Shown in pieces: positions 50,257 to 58,525 of a stretch of 64,000 nucleotides of DNA. The notes under the pieces were generated by a model that worked only from the letters and a program-made list of their open reading frames with translations, was not told the DNA's origin and did not search any database. Position 1 is the first letter of the stretch. Each line of letters opens with the position of its first letter. A program made the translations under genes and the position numbers. This DNA is from Gammaproteobacteria bacterium (GTDB lineage Bacteria; Pseudomonadota; Gammaproteobacteria; Burkholderiales; Rhodocyclaceae), in assembly GCA_029289265.1 (NCBI GenBank), contig JARFTX010000010.1, positions 1 to 64,000 on the forward strand. Reading direction: 5' to 3'.

Positions 50257-51165
50257 GTGAGCGACGACCCCGTGCTCGACACGCTTTCCAGGGCCCTGCG
50301 CGCCGCCTGCGGCGACGGCTTCGCCGTTCAGGGTTGCGAGCCGGCGCGAGGGGGCTGCATCCACGACGCCTTCGTCGTCCGCGGCGACGACACGCGCTTC
50401 TTCGTCAAGATGAACAGCGCCGACGCCCTGCCGATGTTCGAGGCCGAGGCCGACGGGCTTGCTGCGATCGCCGCGAGCGGCGCCTTTCGCACGCCGCAGG
50501 TCGTCGGCTCGGGCGCAGACGAGGTCCACGCCTGGCTGATCCTCGAGCACATCGACCTGCGCCCGCTCGGCGCGGCCGGCGAGGGCACCCGCTTCGCCGA
50601 GGCCCTGGCCGCCCTGCACCAGGCCGAGGGCCCGGAGTTCGGCTGGCACCGCGACAACTTCATCGGCAGTACGCCGCAGCAGAACGCCCCGGAGGCGAAC
50701 TGGGCGCATTTCTTCGTCAACCGCCGACTGCGCCCGCAGTTCGAGCTGGCGCGACGAGCCGGCCTCGACAACGCGGCGTTCAATCAGGCCCAGCGGATGA
50801 TGACGCGAGTTCCGGCCCTGTTTCTCGACTACCGGCCAAGGCCCGCGCTGCTGCACGGCGACCTGTGGCACGGCAATGCGGCCGTGGATGCGGCCGGCAC
50901 CCCGGTCGTGTTCGATCCCGCCTGCCACTATGGCGACCGCGAATCCGACCTGGCGATGAGCGAACTCTTCGGCGGCTTTCCGTCCGCCTTCTACCTCACC
51001 TACCGCAAGCTCGCGCCGCTCGACGCCGACTACGAGCTGCGCAAGCCGCTCTACAGCCTGTACCACCTCCTCAACCACCTCAACCTGTTCGGTAGAGGCT
51101 ACCTGCGCGAAGTCTTGCGGCTCACCGCCAAGCTCGCCGACGCGCTGTCCTCGCGCGGTCTTTGA
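50257..51165 (+). CDS. Fructosamine kinase family protein
   Basis: 302 residues, GTG start with a strong AGGAGGT. The family phosphorylates ketoamines on glycated proteins or sugars as a repair step. Visible motifs: GGCIHDAFVV and FFVKMN near the ATP site, GWHRDNFIGSTPQ, LLHGDLWHGNAAVD (Brenner motif) and VFDPACHYGDRESDLAMSELFGGF. It likely shares a transcript with the upstream protein kinase. The 149-bp gap downstream shows no gene. Confidence 0.9.
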   Translation: MSDDPVLDTLSRALRAACGDGFAVQGCEPARGGCIHDAFVVRGDDTRFFVKMNSADALPMFEAEADGLAAIAASGAFRTPQVVGSGADEVHAWLILEHIDLRPLGAAGEGTRFAEALAALHQAEGPEFGWHRDNFIGSTPQQNAPEANWAHFFVNRRLRPQFELARRAGLDNAAFNQAQRMMTRVPALFLDYRPRPALLHGDLWHGNAAVDAAGTPVVFDPACHYGDRESDLAMSELFGGFPSAFYLTYRKLAPLDADYELRKPLYSLYHLLNHLNLFGRGYLREVLRLTAKLADALSSRGL

Positions 51166-51314
51166 GGCGCCGGCGAGGCCGGCCCCGCCCCCCCGTCCGT
51201 CGTGAGGGCGACTACGCCGACTTGGTCCGACGCTCCGTCGGGGGTGCGTGCGAATGCGCCGACCTGCCGCGATCGCGGCCTCGCTGTAGCGAACACCCTG
51301 CAAGCCGTCTCTGT

Positions 51315-52403
51315 TCACTCGCTGCGCAGCGCCTTGTGAGCGAGGTGATAGACGAGCAGCGGCAACGGCATGCGTAGCCAGTGGCTGCGCACGAACGCAA
51401 GCCAGCGGGCGAAGCGCGTCGCCCGGCTTGCGCACGAGGGATGATCGGGCAGCAGCACACGCTCGAGCATCCACCGGCGCGGTCCGGCCAGGACCGGCGT
51501 CCCCAACGCGGCGCGCAGGCCCAATCGGGCCTCTTCCGGCACCGCCGTCCCGTACACGCGCCGGGACTGCTCCATCGCATCGAGCAGCGGCCGGGCCAGA
51601 CCCATCTCCATCGCCCGCACCTGTATGCGCGGCCAGAAACCGGCGTCCACGCCGAACTCGCCGAACAGGGTGTGCAGGTCGTAGAGGTCGCGCAGTCCCT
51701 TGTGGAACTCGTTGAAGAACAGGTGGCAGGCGGAGTGGATCACCATGTCCTCGGGCGCGAGCACCGCGTACATGCCCGCTCCCCGTTGGCCTGCCGGCAC
51801 GGCGCGCGCGAGCAGCGCGGCGGCGTCGGGCACGATCCCCGAGGTGGGGGGAACGATGGTGTGGTGCACGTCGATGAGGGTGCAGCGGTCCTTGTGCTGC
51901 ATGGGCGGCAGCTCGTGCATCCACTTGCGGTAGTAGCGCTGGTCGTAGCGGTTGAGTCCCTCCGGAATCCAGCCGCCGCCCATCAGCGCGTCCTCGACGC
52001 GACCGAGCGCGTGGGACGGCACGAGGATGTCGACATCGTTGAAGGTACGGCCGAGGGCAGCGCGACGGCCGCTCATGCAATAGGCGGCGCCCTTGAGCAA
52101 CACCACCGGCACCTCGAGCGGCCCGAGGGCGGCGGCGATGTGGTCGAGCTCCCAGAGCACGGCCTCGCGGTGGCGTTGCGACAGCCGCCTGGCGATGTCC
52201 AGGTGCCGGCGCGCCTCGGGCGGCGCCGAATCGAGCCGTCCGGCCGCATCGAGGCGTTCGTGCAACTGGCCGAGCAAGTCCGCGCCACGCGCCTCGCCGA
52301 TCAGCCGCTCCCAGCGTTTGAGATCGAAGCTGCGCACCTCGTCGGGCTCGCGCAGGGTCGCGGCAAGCAGGCTGTCCTGGCGCGGCGCCGCCACCCGGCT
52401 CAC
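51315..52403 (-). CDS. Nucleotidyltransferase family protein of the HPr-rel-A type cassette
   Basis: 362 residues, GTG start overlapping the stop of the kinase gene (GTGA). The N-terminal half is helical; a nucleotidyltransferase core contains LLKGAAYCMSGRRA and TFNDVDILVPS with D123 and D125 as likely metal ligands, as in the NTP_transf_5 group (uncharacterised nucleotidyltransferases). A histidine-rich segment (IDVHHTIVP, IHSACHLFFNEFHKGL) follows. Expected to transfer a nucleotide or act on a nucleotide-linked substrate. Last gene of the four-gene cassette. Confidence 0.8.
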   Translation of the reverse strand: MSRVAAPRQDSLLAATLREPDEVRSFDLKRWERLIGEARGADLLGQLHERLDAAGRLDSAPPEARRHLDIARRLSQRHREAVLWELDHIAAALGPLEVPVVLLKGAAYCMSGRRAALGRTFNDVDILVPSHALGRVEDALMGGGWIPEGLNRYDQRYYRKWMHELPPMQHKDRCTLIDVHHTIVPPTSGIVPDAAALLARAVPAGQRGAGMYAVLAPEDMVIHSACHLFFNEFHKGLRDLYDLHTLFGEFGVDAGFWPRIQVRAMEMGLARPLLDAMEQSRRVYGTAVPEEARLGLRAALGTPVLAGPRRWMLERVLLPDHPSCASRATRFARWLAFVRSHWLRMPLPLLVYHLAHKALRSE

Positions 52404-53314
52404 CGCGGCTCGCCTCGCGCGAGACGGTCGAGGAGCGGCACCACCTGGTCGAGATGGCCGTAGCGCACGCGCCGGATCTCGCACCGATCCACGAGCCCCG
52501 CCAGCGCATCGAATGCGTCGCCCCCCAGGAAGGCGTAGTTGAATGCGTGGCGGACCATCTCCATGAAGGCGTGCGCCTTGCCTTCCGTCTCGACCTCGAG
52601 TGCGGCGCCCTCCGAGTACTTGGGAAACACCAGCCAGGCCGGCATCGCCGGCTCGCCCCGGCGCAGCACGCTGTCACGCGGCGGACGCACGTGGGCAACC
52701 GCGCCCTTGGTGGTATCGGGGCAGACCTCGCCGACCTCGAGCCCGCCGAGTGCGCGGATCACCTCGATCGACCGGTTCTTCAGGCTGATCGGGCGCGCGA
52801 CCGGGACCACCCGACCGTCATCGAGCCGGACCAATCCCAGCTCGTCCGACAACAGTCGCCAGCCGGCGTGCACCAGGCCGGCACACAGCGTGCTCTTGCC
52901 CGAGCCCGGATCGGCGGCCAGAAGCAGCGCGCTGCCATCGCGCTCGAGCACCGCCGCATGCAGGATGAGGTGGTCGTGGGCGTGGGTGGACACCACCCAG
53001 TTCAGGCCCCACTCGAGCATGGCGAAGGCCTGGTGGCGCGGCAGCGGCTTGAACGGGATGCGCCCGTCGCACGAGAAGATGACTTGCGGCCGCAGGATGC
53101 GCCTGAGCACCGACGGCGGTTCGACCCGGACCTCGAAGTCGACGAAAGCGTCCGATTCGATTGCGTCGAAATCGGCATAGAGACGATGCAGTCCGCTGGA
53201 GACCTGGCTGATCGGCGACTTCACCCGCACGACGAAGGGGCCGCAAGGCAGGACGACGCCGGGTCCTGCGAGCTGATCCGCGAACCGGCGCGACGCGATG
53301 GCCGAGACCTTCAC
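52400..53314 (-). CDS. HprK-related kinase A
   Basis: 304 residues, GTG start overlapping the PqqD-like gene stop. The core matches HPr kinase/phosphorylase: ILHAAVLERDGSALLLAADPGSGKSTLCAGL, with the P-loop around K140, then LLSDELGLVRLDDG and ISLKNRSIEVI. Unlike true HprK there is no phosphotransferase-system HPr gene nearby, and the N-terminus (VVLPCGPFVVRVKSPI) is of the related-kinase type. NCBI family naming places such proteins with a PqqD-like protein in an HPr-rel-A system. The substrate is not known to me. Confidence 0.83.
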   Translation of the reverse strand: MKVSAIASRRFADQLAGPGVVLPCGPFVVRVKSPISQVSSGLHRLYADFDAIESDAFVDFEVRVEPPSVLRRILRPQVIFSCDGRIPFKPLPRHQAFAMLEWGLNWVVSTHAHDHLILHAAVLERDGSALLLAADPGSGKSTLCAGLVHAGWRLLSDELGLVRLDDGRVVPVARPISLKNRSIEVIRALGGLEVGEVCPDTTKGAVAHVRPPRDSVLRRGEPAMPAWLVFPKYSEGAALEVETEGKAHAFMEMVRHAFNYAFLGGDAFDALAGLVDRCEIRRVRYGHLDQVVPLLDRLARGEPR

Positions 53315-53541
53315 GCGACTCGCTCTAGGGCCCCGATAAGGACCAGATGCTCGATGATCGGCTCGGCGTCCGCGAGAAGATCGGCCCGATCGGCCGAGCA
53401 GCCCGCATCCGCAGCGCAGGCTTCGAGCATTGCGGCGCATTCCGCGGGAAGCAGCGAGGTCTGCGCCGAACTCGGTGCAAACACGACGCAACCATCATCC
53501 CAGGCACGCCATCGCACCTCACGCCTGAACGAGTGGGTCAC
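53311..53541 (-). CDS. PqqD-like small protein of the HPr-rel-A system
   Basis: 76 residues from GTG 53541; a longer frame upstream is Arg/Ser-rich and not preferred. The sequence REVRWRAWDDGCVVFAPSSAQTSLL followed by an acidic helical part resembles PqqD-type RiPP recognition elements, which bind leader peptides and present them to modifying enzymes. Its stop overlaps the GTG of the HprK-like gene, so the two are translationally coupled. Ribosome site is weak (AGAAG). Confidence 0.75.
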   Translation of the reverse strand: MTHSFRREVRWRAWDDGCVVFAPSSAQTSLLPAECAAMLEACAADAGCSADRADLLADAEPIIEHLVLIGALERVA

Positions 53542-53616
53542 GCTTCTACTGCTGCGCCGTGCGTCGCCCGTGTGTCCGTACTGCGAACAATGCCGTCCCG
53601 GACCGACGTCCAACGC

Positions 53617-54336
53617 TCAGTATTGCTGCGTCCAGTCGTCACTGTTGCGCGAGATCCCGTTGAAGCACCACAGCCCCCCGCCCTGATCGTAGACATCGAC
53701 CTCTTCCTTGAAGCGGGTCAGGTTCGAGCAGCCGCCCACCACGAGGTCGTTGGCAAACGCCGTCTGGAAGGCCGAAATCACGAGGTGCGGCGCGTTGTGC
53801 ATGGAGGGGTAGCGCGAGCCGTAGTAGGTCGCATTGAGCAGCGCGGCGACGGCATGAAATACGATCGCATGAAGCGGGCCGCACTGGCCGGTCAGAAAAG
53901 TGTCGGAGACCGGAATCGAGCCGGCGCCCGGCCCGAGGGATCCCAGGCTGCGGTCCTTGCCGGGCCGGAAGAACACGGTAGCCTTCTTGCCGCCCTTGGC
54001 GCCAAAGAAAACCTGATTGAAGGACGCGCTGGGGCCGTACTGCGGAATGTACTCGGTCCACTTCACGAGTCCATGCGGGCTGCGCCACCAGAATCCCGGA
54101 CTGCAACCGCACATTGCCGGCTCGCCATGCCGTGAAAGCGCCGCGGACGCGGTCTCGGATCCGCACTGGCCGATTCCCGCTCCGAGCGCAGAGCGTCCCG
54201 GCAGGGTCATGAGTACACCCGCGCCCGCAAGGCCAGCGGTCGTGAGCCGGCGCCGAGCGTGGTCGGTTTGCCCTTGCGCCGCCGGGTCATCCGGCTGCGT
54301 TCGGGCGTCGCGGTCCTCGCGTACGTCGTCGCTCAT
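53617..54336 (-). CDS. Tat-type exported Cys-rich protein with a GYWK-like domain, heading the HPr-rel-A cassette
   Basis: 239 residues. An unusually long acidic n-region precedes R28-R-R-L-T-T-A-G and a hydrophobic core (34-46), suggesting a twin-arginine signal cleaved near ALGA (50-53). The mature part opens with cysteines 58, 76 and 78; C76-G-C-S-P-G-F-W83 followed by HGLVKWTEY, a later DTFLTG, and FHAVAALLNATYYG resembles the extracellular domain seen in proteins with TPGYWKNH...HAVAALLNA motifs. Further cysteines lie at GQCGP, GGCSN and LWCFNG. It precedes the PqqD-like gene by 75 bp and is the obvious candidate target of the cassette. That role is inferred. Confidence 0.65.
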   Translation of the reverse strand: MSDDVREDRDARTQPDDPAAQGQTDHARRRLTTAGLAGAGVLMTLPGRSALGAGIGQCGSETASAALSRHGEPAMCGCSPGFWWRSPHGLVKWTEYIPQYGPSASFNQVFFGAKGGKKATVFFRPGKDRSLGSLGPGAGSIPVSDTFLTGQCGPLHAIVFHAVAALLNATYYGSRYPSMHNAPHLVISAFQTAFANDLVVGGCSNLTRFKEEVDVYDQGGGLWCFNGISRNSDDWTQQY

Positions 54337-54660
54337 GAAAACACTCCGATTCTACAAGCCTACGATGGAAAGCCTAGCACTCGGCCGTGATGCCGTGCGT
54401 GCGATTGTACACGGTCCAGGCCACATTCCATGCACTCGAGAAATCCCAAGCAACTATCACGCCGGAAGATTCATGGCGTTGATAAATTGGCGAATTCATT
54501 GACGCACCCACGCCAACGGTCGCCGCACTGTAAAAAAATCCGACATCTGGCGCGAAGCCGACCGACCGCGCGCATCACGCCGCTGGCATTCGTGCTATGT
54601 TGCCGGAAACGGCCTGGAGGGTGCGGCGCCCGCCGACCCGCGGCCCAGAGGAGGACCGAC
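54337..54660. other. 324-bp divergent intergenic region
   Basis: Separates the exported Cys-rich protein (minus strand) from a small membrane protein (plus strand). The middle part, about 54430-54550, is AT-richer than the rest of the window and must hold both promoters. It contains the 17-bp motif at 54529-54545. No gene is convincing here. Confidence 0.5.
54529..54545. promoter_or_regulatory. 17-bp motif TGTAAA-N4-TCCGACA, copy 2
   Basis: TGTAAAAAAATCCGACA has the same flanks as the copy at 18883-18899 and sits 115 bp before the plus-strand small membrane gene and 192 bp before the minus-strand exported-protein gene. Both copies lie in AT-richer intergenic DNA about 120 bp from a plus-strand start. 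Confidence 0.4.
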
Positions 54661-54867
54661 ATGAATCACCGCACCCTGAACCGAGTGGGCTCCGCCCTGG
54701 GTATCGGCGGAATAGCAATCTGCGCCGCCAGCACGCTTGGTCGCGCCGGCGGCATTTACTACGTATTGGGCTACGAGGTCGGCACGATCTTCGGCGCGGG
54801 CGTGGCGCTGATTGCGGTCGCCTGTCTCGTCAAGCTCGAGGTGCTGGTGTCCCGCGGTGGCGGCTGA
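54661..54867 (+). CDS. Small two-helix membrane protein, function unknown
   Basis: 68 residues, start MNHRTLNRVGSALGIGG with GAGGAGG 8 nt upstream. Two hydrophobic segments (about 9-26 and 37-58) are separated by GRAGGIYYVLGYEVG. The frame is open further upstream but that part is Arg-rich and not protein-like. It is convergent with grxD. I do not recognise the family. Confidence 0.6.
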   Translation: MNHRTLNRVGSALGIGGIAICAASTLGRAGGIYYVLGYEVGTIFGAGVALIAVACLVKLEVLVSRGGG

Positions 54868-54899
54868 TTCGATCTTCCCGCGCCGCCGCCACGGTCGGC

Positions 54900-55232
54900 T
54901 CAGCTCGATGCGGCGATCACACCGGCCTTGGCGAGCATATCCTGCAACTCGCCCGTCTCGTACATTTCCTTGACGATGTCACAGCCGCCGACGAATTCGC
55001 CCTGGATGTAGAGCTGCGGAATCGTCGGCCAGTTGGCGTATTCCTTGATGCCGCTGCGGACGGCCTCGTCCTCGAGGACGTTGATCGCGGCGACCTCGGT
55101 GAGGCCGCAGTTCCTGAGCACCTGGACTACCGCAGCCGAGAAGCCGCACTGAGGAAACTGCGGGGTGCCCTTCATGTAGAGCACGACGGGATGGGAGGAA
55201 ACCTGCTCGCGAATGACGCTCTGAATGTCCAT
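54900..55232 (-). CDS. grxD: Monothiol glutaredoxin
   Basis: 110 residues. The monothiol active site is C29-G-F-S in KGTPQFPQCGFS, with WPTIPQLYI and GGCDIVKEMYETGEL forming the GSH site. Such proteins carry [2Fe-2S] clusters and hand them to other proteins. It is the last gene in a minus-strand run; 92 bp separate it from the acyl-CoA synthetase gene. Confidence 0.96.
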   Translation of the reverse strand: MDIQSVIREQVSSHPVVLYMKGTPQFPQCGFSAAVVQVLRNCGLTEVAAINVLEDEAVRSGIKEYANWPTIPQLYIQGEFVGGCDIVKEMYETGELQDMLAKAGVIAASS

Positions 55233-55324
55233 GGATCGGTCCAGAAACTGAGTGAATTAGTCGGACAAGTCTAGGGGCGGCCGGCCAGGCCGTCAAGCAG
55301 CGGCCGGGAAAGCCGGCGTGCCGT

Positions 55325-56986
55325 TCAACCATTGCGCTCGCGCGCGCGCTCCTCCTCACGCAGCCGCAGGATCCGGCGTTGGACCTTGCCGGTGGTCGTC
55401 ATCGGCAACTCGTCGATGAACTCGATCTCCTTCGGATACTCGTAGGGCGCGAGCTGGCCACGCACATGTGTCTGCAGCGCCTCGACCAGTTCGGGCGAGG
55501 GCACATGGCCGGCCGTGAGCACGACGTAGGCCTTGACCACTGCGCCGCGCTCGGGGTCGGGCTTGGGCACGACGGCGGCGTTGGCGACGGCGGGGTGGCG
55601 CACCAGGCAGTTCTCGACCTCGGACGGGCCGATGCGGTAACCGGCCGCCTTGAACATGTCGTCGGCGCGCCCCTTGTACCAGAGGTAGCCGTCCTCGTCG
55701 CACACGGCCAGATCGCCGGTGCGGCACCAGTCGCCGGTGAACTTGCGAGCGGTTCCCGCGGGATTGCGCCAATAGCCCAAGAAGAACACGGGATCGGGGT
55801 CGCCCTGGCGGTCGAAGCGGTTAACCGCGACCTCGCCCAGTTCGCCTGCCGGCACGACCTGCCCATCGTCGTCGATCACGGCGACACGATGGCCTGGATA
55901 GGGACGCCCCATGGAGCCGGCCCGCGCGGGCCAGTCGTCGGTGCTGTTGCCCACGATGTAATTGATCTCGGTCTGCCCGAACATCTCGTTCACGGTGACG
56001 CCCAGGGCCTCGCGGCACCACGCGAAGACCGTATCGCCGACCGCCTCGCCGGCACTCATGATCGCGCGCAGGCGCAGATCGAATCGCTCGCGCGGACGGG
56101 GGAAGGCCTTCATCATCGCCTTGAGCGCGGTCGGAAACAGAAAGGTGTTGGTCACCCCATGGCGCGACATCAAGTCGAAGGCCTTCTCGGCCGAGAAGCG
56201 GCCGCGGTAGCCGACCAGTGGCTGGCCGTAATAGAGCACCGGCAGCAGCACGTCCATCAGCCCGCCGGTCCACGCCCAGTCCGCGGGGGACCAGAATACG
56301 TCGCCGTCGCGCGGGAAACCGTTCTGGCTGGCAGCAAAGCCGGGAAGATTGCCAAGCAGCGCCTGATGCGGCATCAGCGCGCCTTTGGGTGGCCCGGTCG
56401 TGCCGCTGGTGTAGATCAGCACGGCGGGATCGACTGCGAGGGTCTTTTCCGGCGGGAAGCGATCGGCCTCGCAAGCCATCAGCACCGCCCAGTCCACGAC
56501 CTCGGAGCCCCCGGCGACGAGATCGACACCGATGAGCGCGTGCAACTCCGGGCACCGTTCGCGCACCGCCTGCAGCGCCTCCAGTGCGCTGCCCTCGGCA
56601 ATCGCCGCGACCGCCTCGCTATTCTGCAACCGGTACTCGAGCGCATCGGGACCGAACAGGATCGACATGGGCATCGCGACCGCGCCCATCCGATACAACG
56701 CCATGTGCGCGACGGCGGTCTCGAAACGCTGGGGCAGCAGGATCGCGACGCGGTCTCCCCGCTTGATTCCGAGCTCGCGCAGACCCCCGGCCAGCCGCTC
56801 GGCGGCCGACAACAGATCGGAGTAGCTGTAGCGCGCACACCCGCCGCGCTCGTCTTCGATGATGAGGGCGGTGCGGGCAGGGTCACCTGCCCAGCGCTGA
56901 CAACATACCTCGAAGATGCTGAAGCGCTCCGGCACCTGCCAGCGAAACCCGCGGTGAATCTCCTCGTAACGGTCGATCGCCGCCAT
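55325..56986 (-). CDS. AMP-dependent acyl-CoA synthetase
   Basis: 553 residues from MAAIDRYEEIHRGF, with AGGAGGAG upstream. ANL superfamily: phosphate loop YTSGTTGPPKGALMPH, SAGEAVGD, the FGQTEINYIVGN motif, the GDLAVCDEDGYLWYKGRADDMFKAAGYRI hinge and the catalytic lysine in TTTGKVQRR. It activates a carboxylic acid to its CoA ester via an adenylate. The WSPADWAWTGG motif resembles medium-chain/acetyl-type enzymes. The substrate cannot be fixed from sequence. Confidence 0.9.
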   Translation of the reverse strand: MAAIDRYEEIHRGFRWQVPERFSIFEVCCQRWAGDPARTALIIEDERGGCARYSYSDLLSAAERLAGGLRELGIKRGDRVAILLPQRFETAVAHMALYRMGAVAMPMSILFGPDALEYRLQNSEAVAAIAEGSALEALQAVRERCPELHALIGVDLVAGGSEVVDWAVLMACEADRFPPEKTLAVDPAVLIYTSGTTGPPKGALMPHQALLGNLPGFAASQNGFPRDGDVFWSPADWAWTGGLMDVLLPVLYYGQPLVGYRGRFSAEKAFDLMSRHGVTNTFLFPTALKAMMKAFPRPRERFDLRLRAIMSAGEAVGDTVFAWCREALGVTVNEMFGQTEINYIVGNSTDDWPARAGSMGRPYPGHRVAVIDDDGQVVPAGELGEVAVNRFDRQGDPDPVFFLGYWRNPAGTARKFTGDWCRTGDLAVCDEDGYLWYKGRADDMFKAAGYRIGPSEVENCLVRHPAVANAAVVPKPDPERGAVVKAYVVLTAGHVPSPELVEALQTHVRGQLAPYEYPKEIEFIDELPMTTTGKVQRRILRLREEERARERNG

Positions 56987-57109
56987 AGTCCTCTCCTCCT
57001 CCCGGTCGTTCGCCAAGTTCGGTGAGCGAAGCCTAGCACGCGGGCGCATGCGCCGCCGCACGGGAAAGCCCGGCACGGTCGCCGGGCGCTTGCGCACGCG
57101 GGCCTCAGG

Positions 57110-57694
57110 TCACGACGCGCCGAAGAGCAGCGGCATGAAGTTGCCGCGCAGCCCCGCCAGCACGATCAGACCGATCTGCAGCAGCAGCAGCGCGACCAGC
57201 GGCGACAGGTCGATGTTCGCGACCAGCGGGATGACGCGGCGGAACGGCCGCAGAAAGGGCTCGGCGAGCCCGTGGAAGATCGGTGCCGCGGGCGCGTGGG
57301 GGCTGACCCAGGACAGCACGGCCGAAACCAGGATGACCGCGAAGATCAGGTAGATCGCCATCCGCGCAAGCTCGACCAGACCGACCCCCCACAGGCCCAG
57401 CAATACGCCCGCGGGCCCGCCGTCCATCTGAGCGCCGCGCAGCGACAGCTCGATGAAGACGTGGGCTGTCTGAAAGGCCCAGGCGGGCAGCAGGCTCGCC
57501 AGATCGAGACCGAACAGGCCGGGGATCGCGCGCCGCAGCGGGCGGACGATCCAGTCCGTGGTCGCCAAAACGAACTGGCCGATCTGATTGCGAAAAGACA
57601 CGCGCTGCACCTGCATGAAGAAGCGCGCGAGCAGCAGCAGCGTGATGAAACCGAAGGCGACGTTGAGGATGAGGAGCAGGATGCCGGTAGCCAT
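57110..57694 (-). CDS. yggT: YggT family integral membrane protein
   Basis: 194 residues with two copies of the YggT unit: ARFFMQVQRVSFRNQIGQFVLATTDWIVRPLRRAIPG and later WVSPHAPAAPIFHGLAEPFLRPFRRVIPL. About four membrane segments. Function is not settled; the gene almost always follows proC and yggS, as here (6 bp from proC). In some bacteria it is linked to osmotic tolerance or cell division. Confidence 0.92.
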   Translation of the reverse strand: MATGILLLILNVAFGFITLLLLARFFMQVQRVSFRNQIGQFVLATTDWIVRPLRRAIPGLFGLDLASLLPAWAFQTAHVFIELSLRGAQMDGGPAGVLLGLWGVGLVELARMAIYLIFAVILVSAVLSWVSPHAPAAPIFHGLAEPFLRPFRRVIPLVANIDLSPLVALLLLQIGLIVLAGLRGNFMPLLFGAS

Positions 57695-57700
57695 GGCGCG

Positions 57701-58525
57701 TCAATCCCGCCCGAGTTCGTCGCCGAGCGCGCATCCGCGCGCCTCGGCGGCGGCGACGGCACGCACGATGGCATCGAAGAAGCCCGCCTCGCGCAGGCTC
57801 GCGAGCGCCGCCTCGGTGGTGCCGCCCTTGGAGGTGACGCGCTCGCGGAGCACCGCCGGTGAGTCGTCCGAACCGGCGGCGAGTCGGGCCGCCCCGAGCA
57901 CCGTGTCGACCGCCAGCCGCCGCGCGGAGGCTGGCTCGAAACCGAGCGCTGCGCCCGCCGCCTCGAGCGCCTCGATGAAGTGGAAGACATAGGCCGGACC
58001 GCTGCCGGACACGGCCGTGACCGCGTCCATCTTCGCCTCGTCGCCGATCCAGACCACGCCGCCGACCGCGCCGAGGATGCGCTCGGCGGCCGCGCGCCCT
58101 GCGGCGTCGACTGCGGGGTCGGCGAACACTCCGCTCACGCCGGCTCCAATCAATGCGGGCGTGTTCGGCATCGCCCGCACCAGACGCCGGTAACCTCCCG
58201 CCCAACGCGCAATGTCGGCGCTGCGCAGGCCGGCCGCGATGCTGAGGAGCAGTTGCCCGGAGAGCCGCTGCGCGAGTGGCGCGAGCGCGGCCCGCATCTG
58301 CTGCGGCTTGACCGCGAGCACCAGCACGTCGCAGTCGAGCAGCGCCTCGTCGACTGCGCCGACCGCACGCACGCCGAAACGCCCCGCCAGGCGCTCGCGG
58401 CACGCATCGGACGGATCCACGACCTGCACGTCGCCCGCCGCGAAACCGCGCTCCAGCATTCCGCCGATCAGCGCGGTAGCCATGTTGCCGCCGCCGATGA
58501 AGGAAACCCGCAACCCTTCGCTCAC
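57701..58525 (-). CDS. proC: Pyrroline-5-carboxylate reductase
   Basis: 274 residues, GTG start overlapping the yggS stop (GTGA). Last step of proline synthesis. NAD(P)-binding FIGGGNMATALIGGML, VLAVKPQQM, RAMPNTPALIGAGVSG, and the C-terminal SGSGPAYVFHFIEAL and VTSKGGTTEAAL are diagnostic. Confidence 0.97.
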   Translation of the reverse strand: MSEGLRVSFIGGGNMATALIGGMLERGFAAGDVQVVDPSDACRERLAGRFGVRAVGAVDEALLDCDVLVLAVKPQQMRAALAPLAQRLSGQLLLSIAAGLRSADIARWAGGYRRLVRAMPNTPALIGAGVSGVFADPAVDAAGRAAAERILGAVGGVVWIGDEAKMDAVTAVSGSGPAYVFHFIEALEAAGAALGFEPASARRLAVDTVLGAARLAAGSDDSPAVLRERVTSKGGTTEAALASLREAGFFDAIVRAVAAAEARGCALGDELGRD

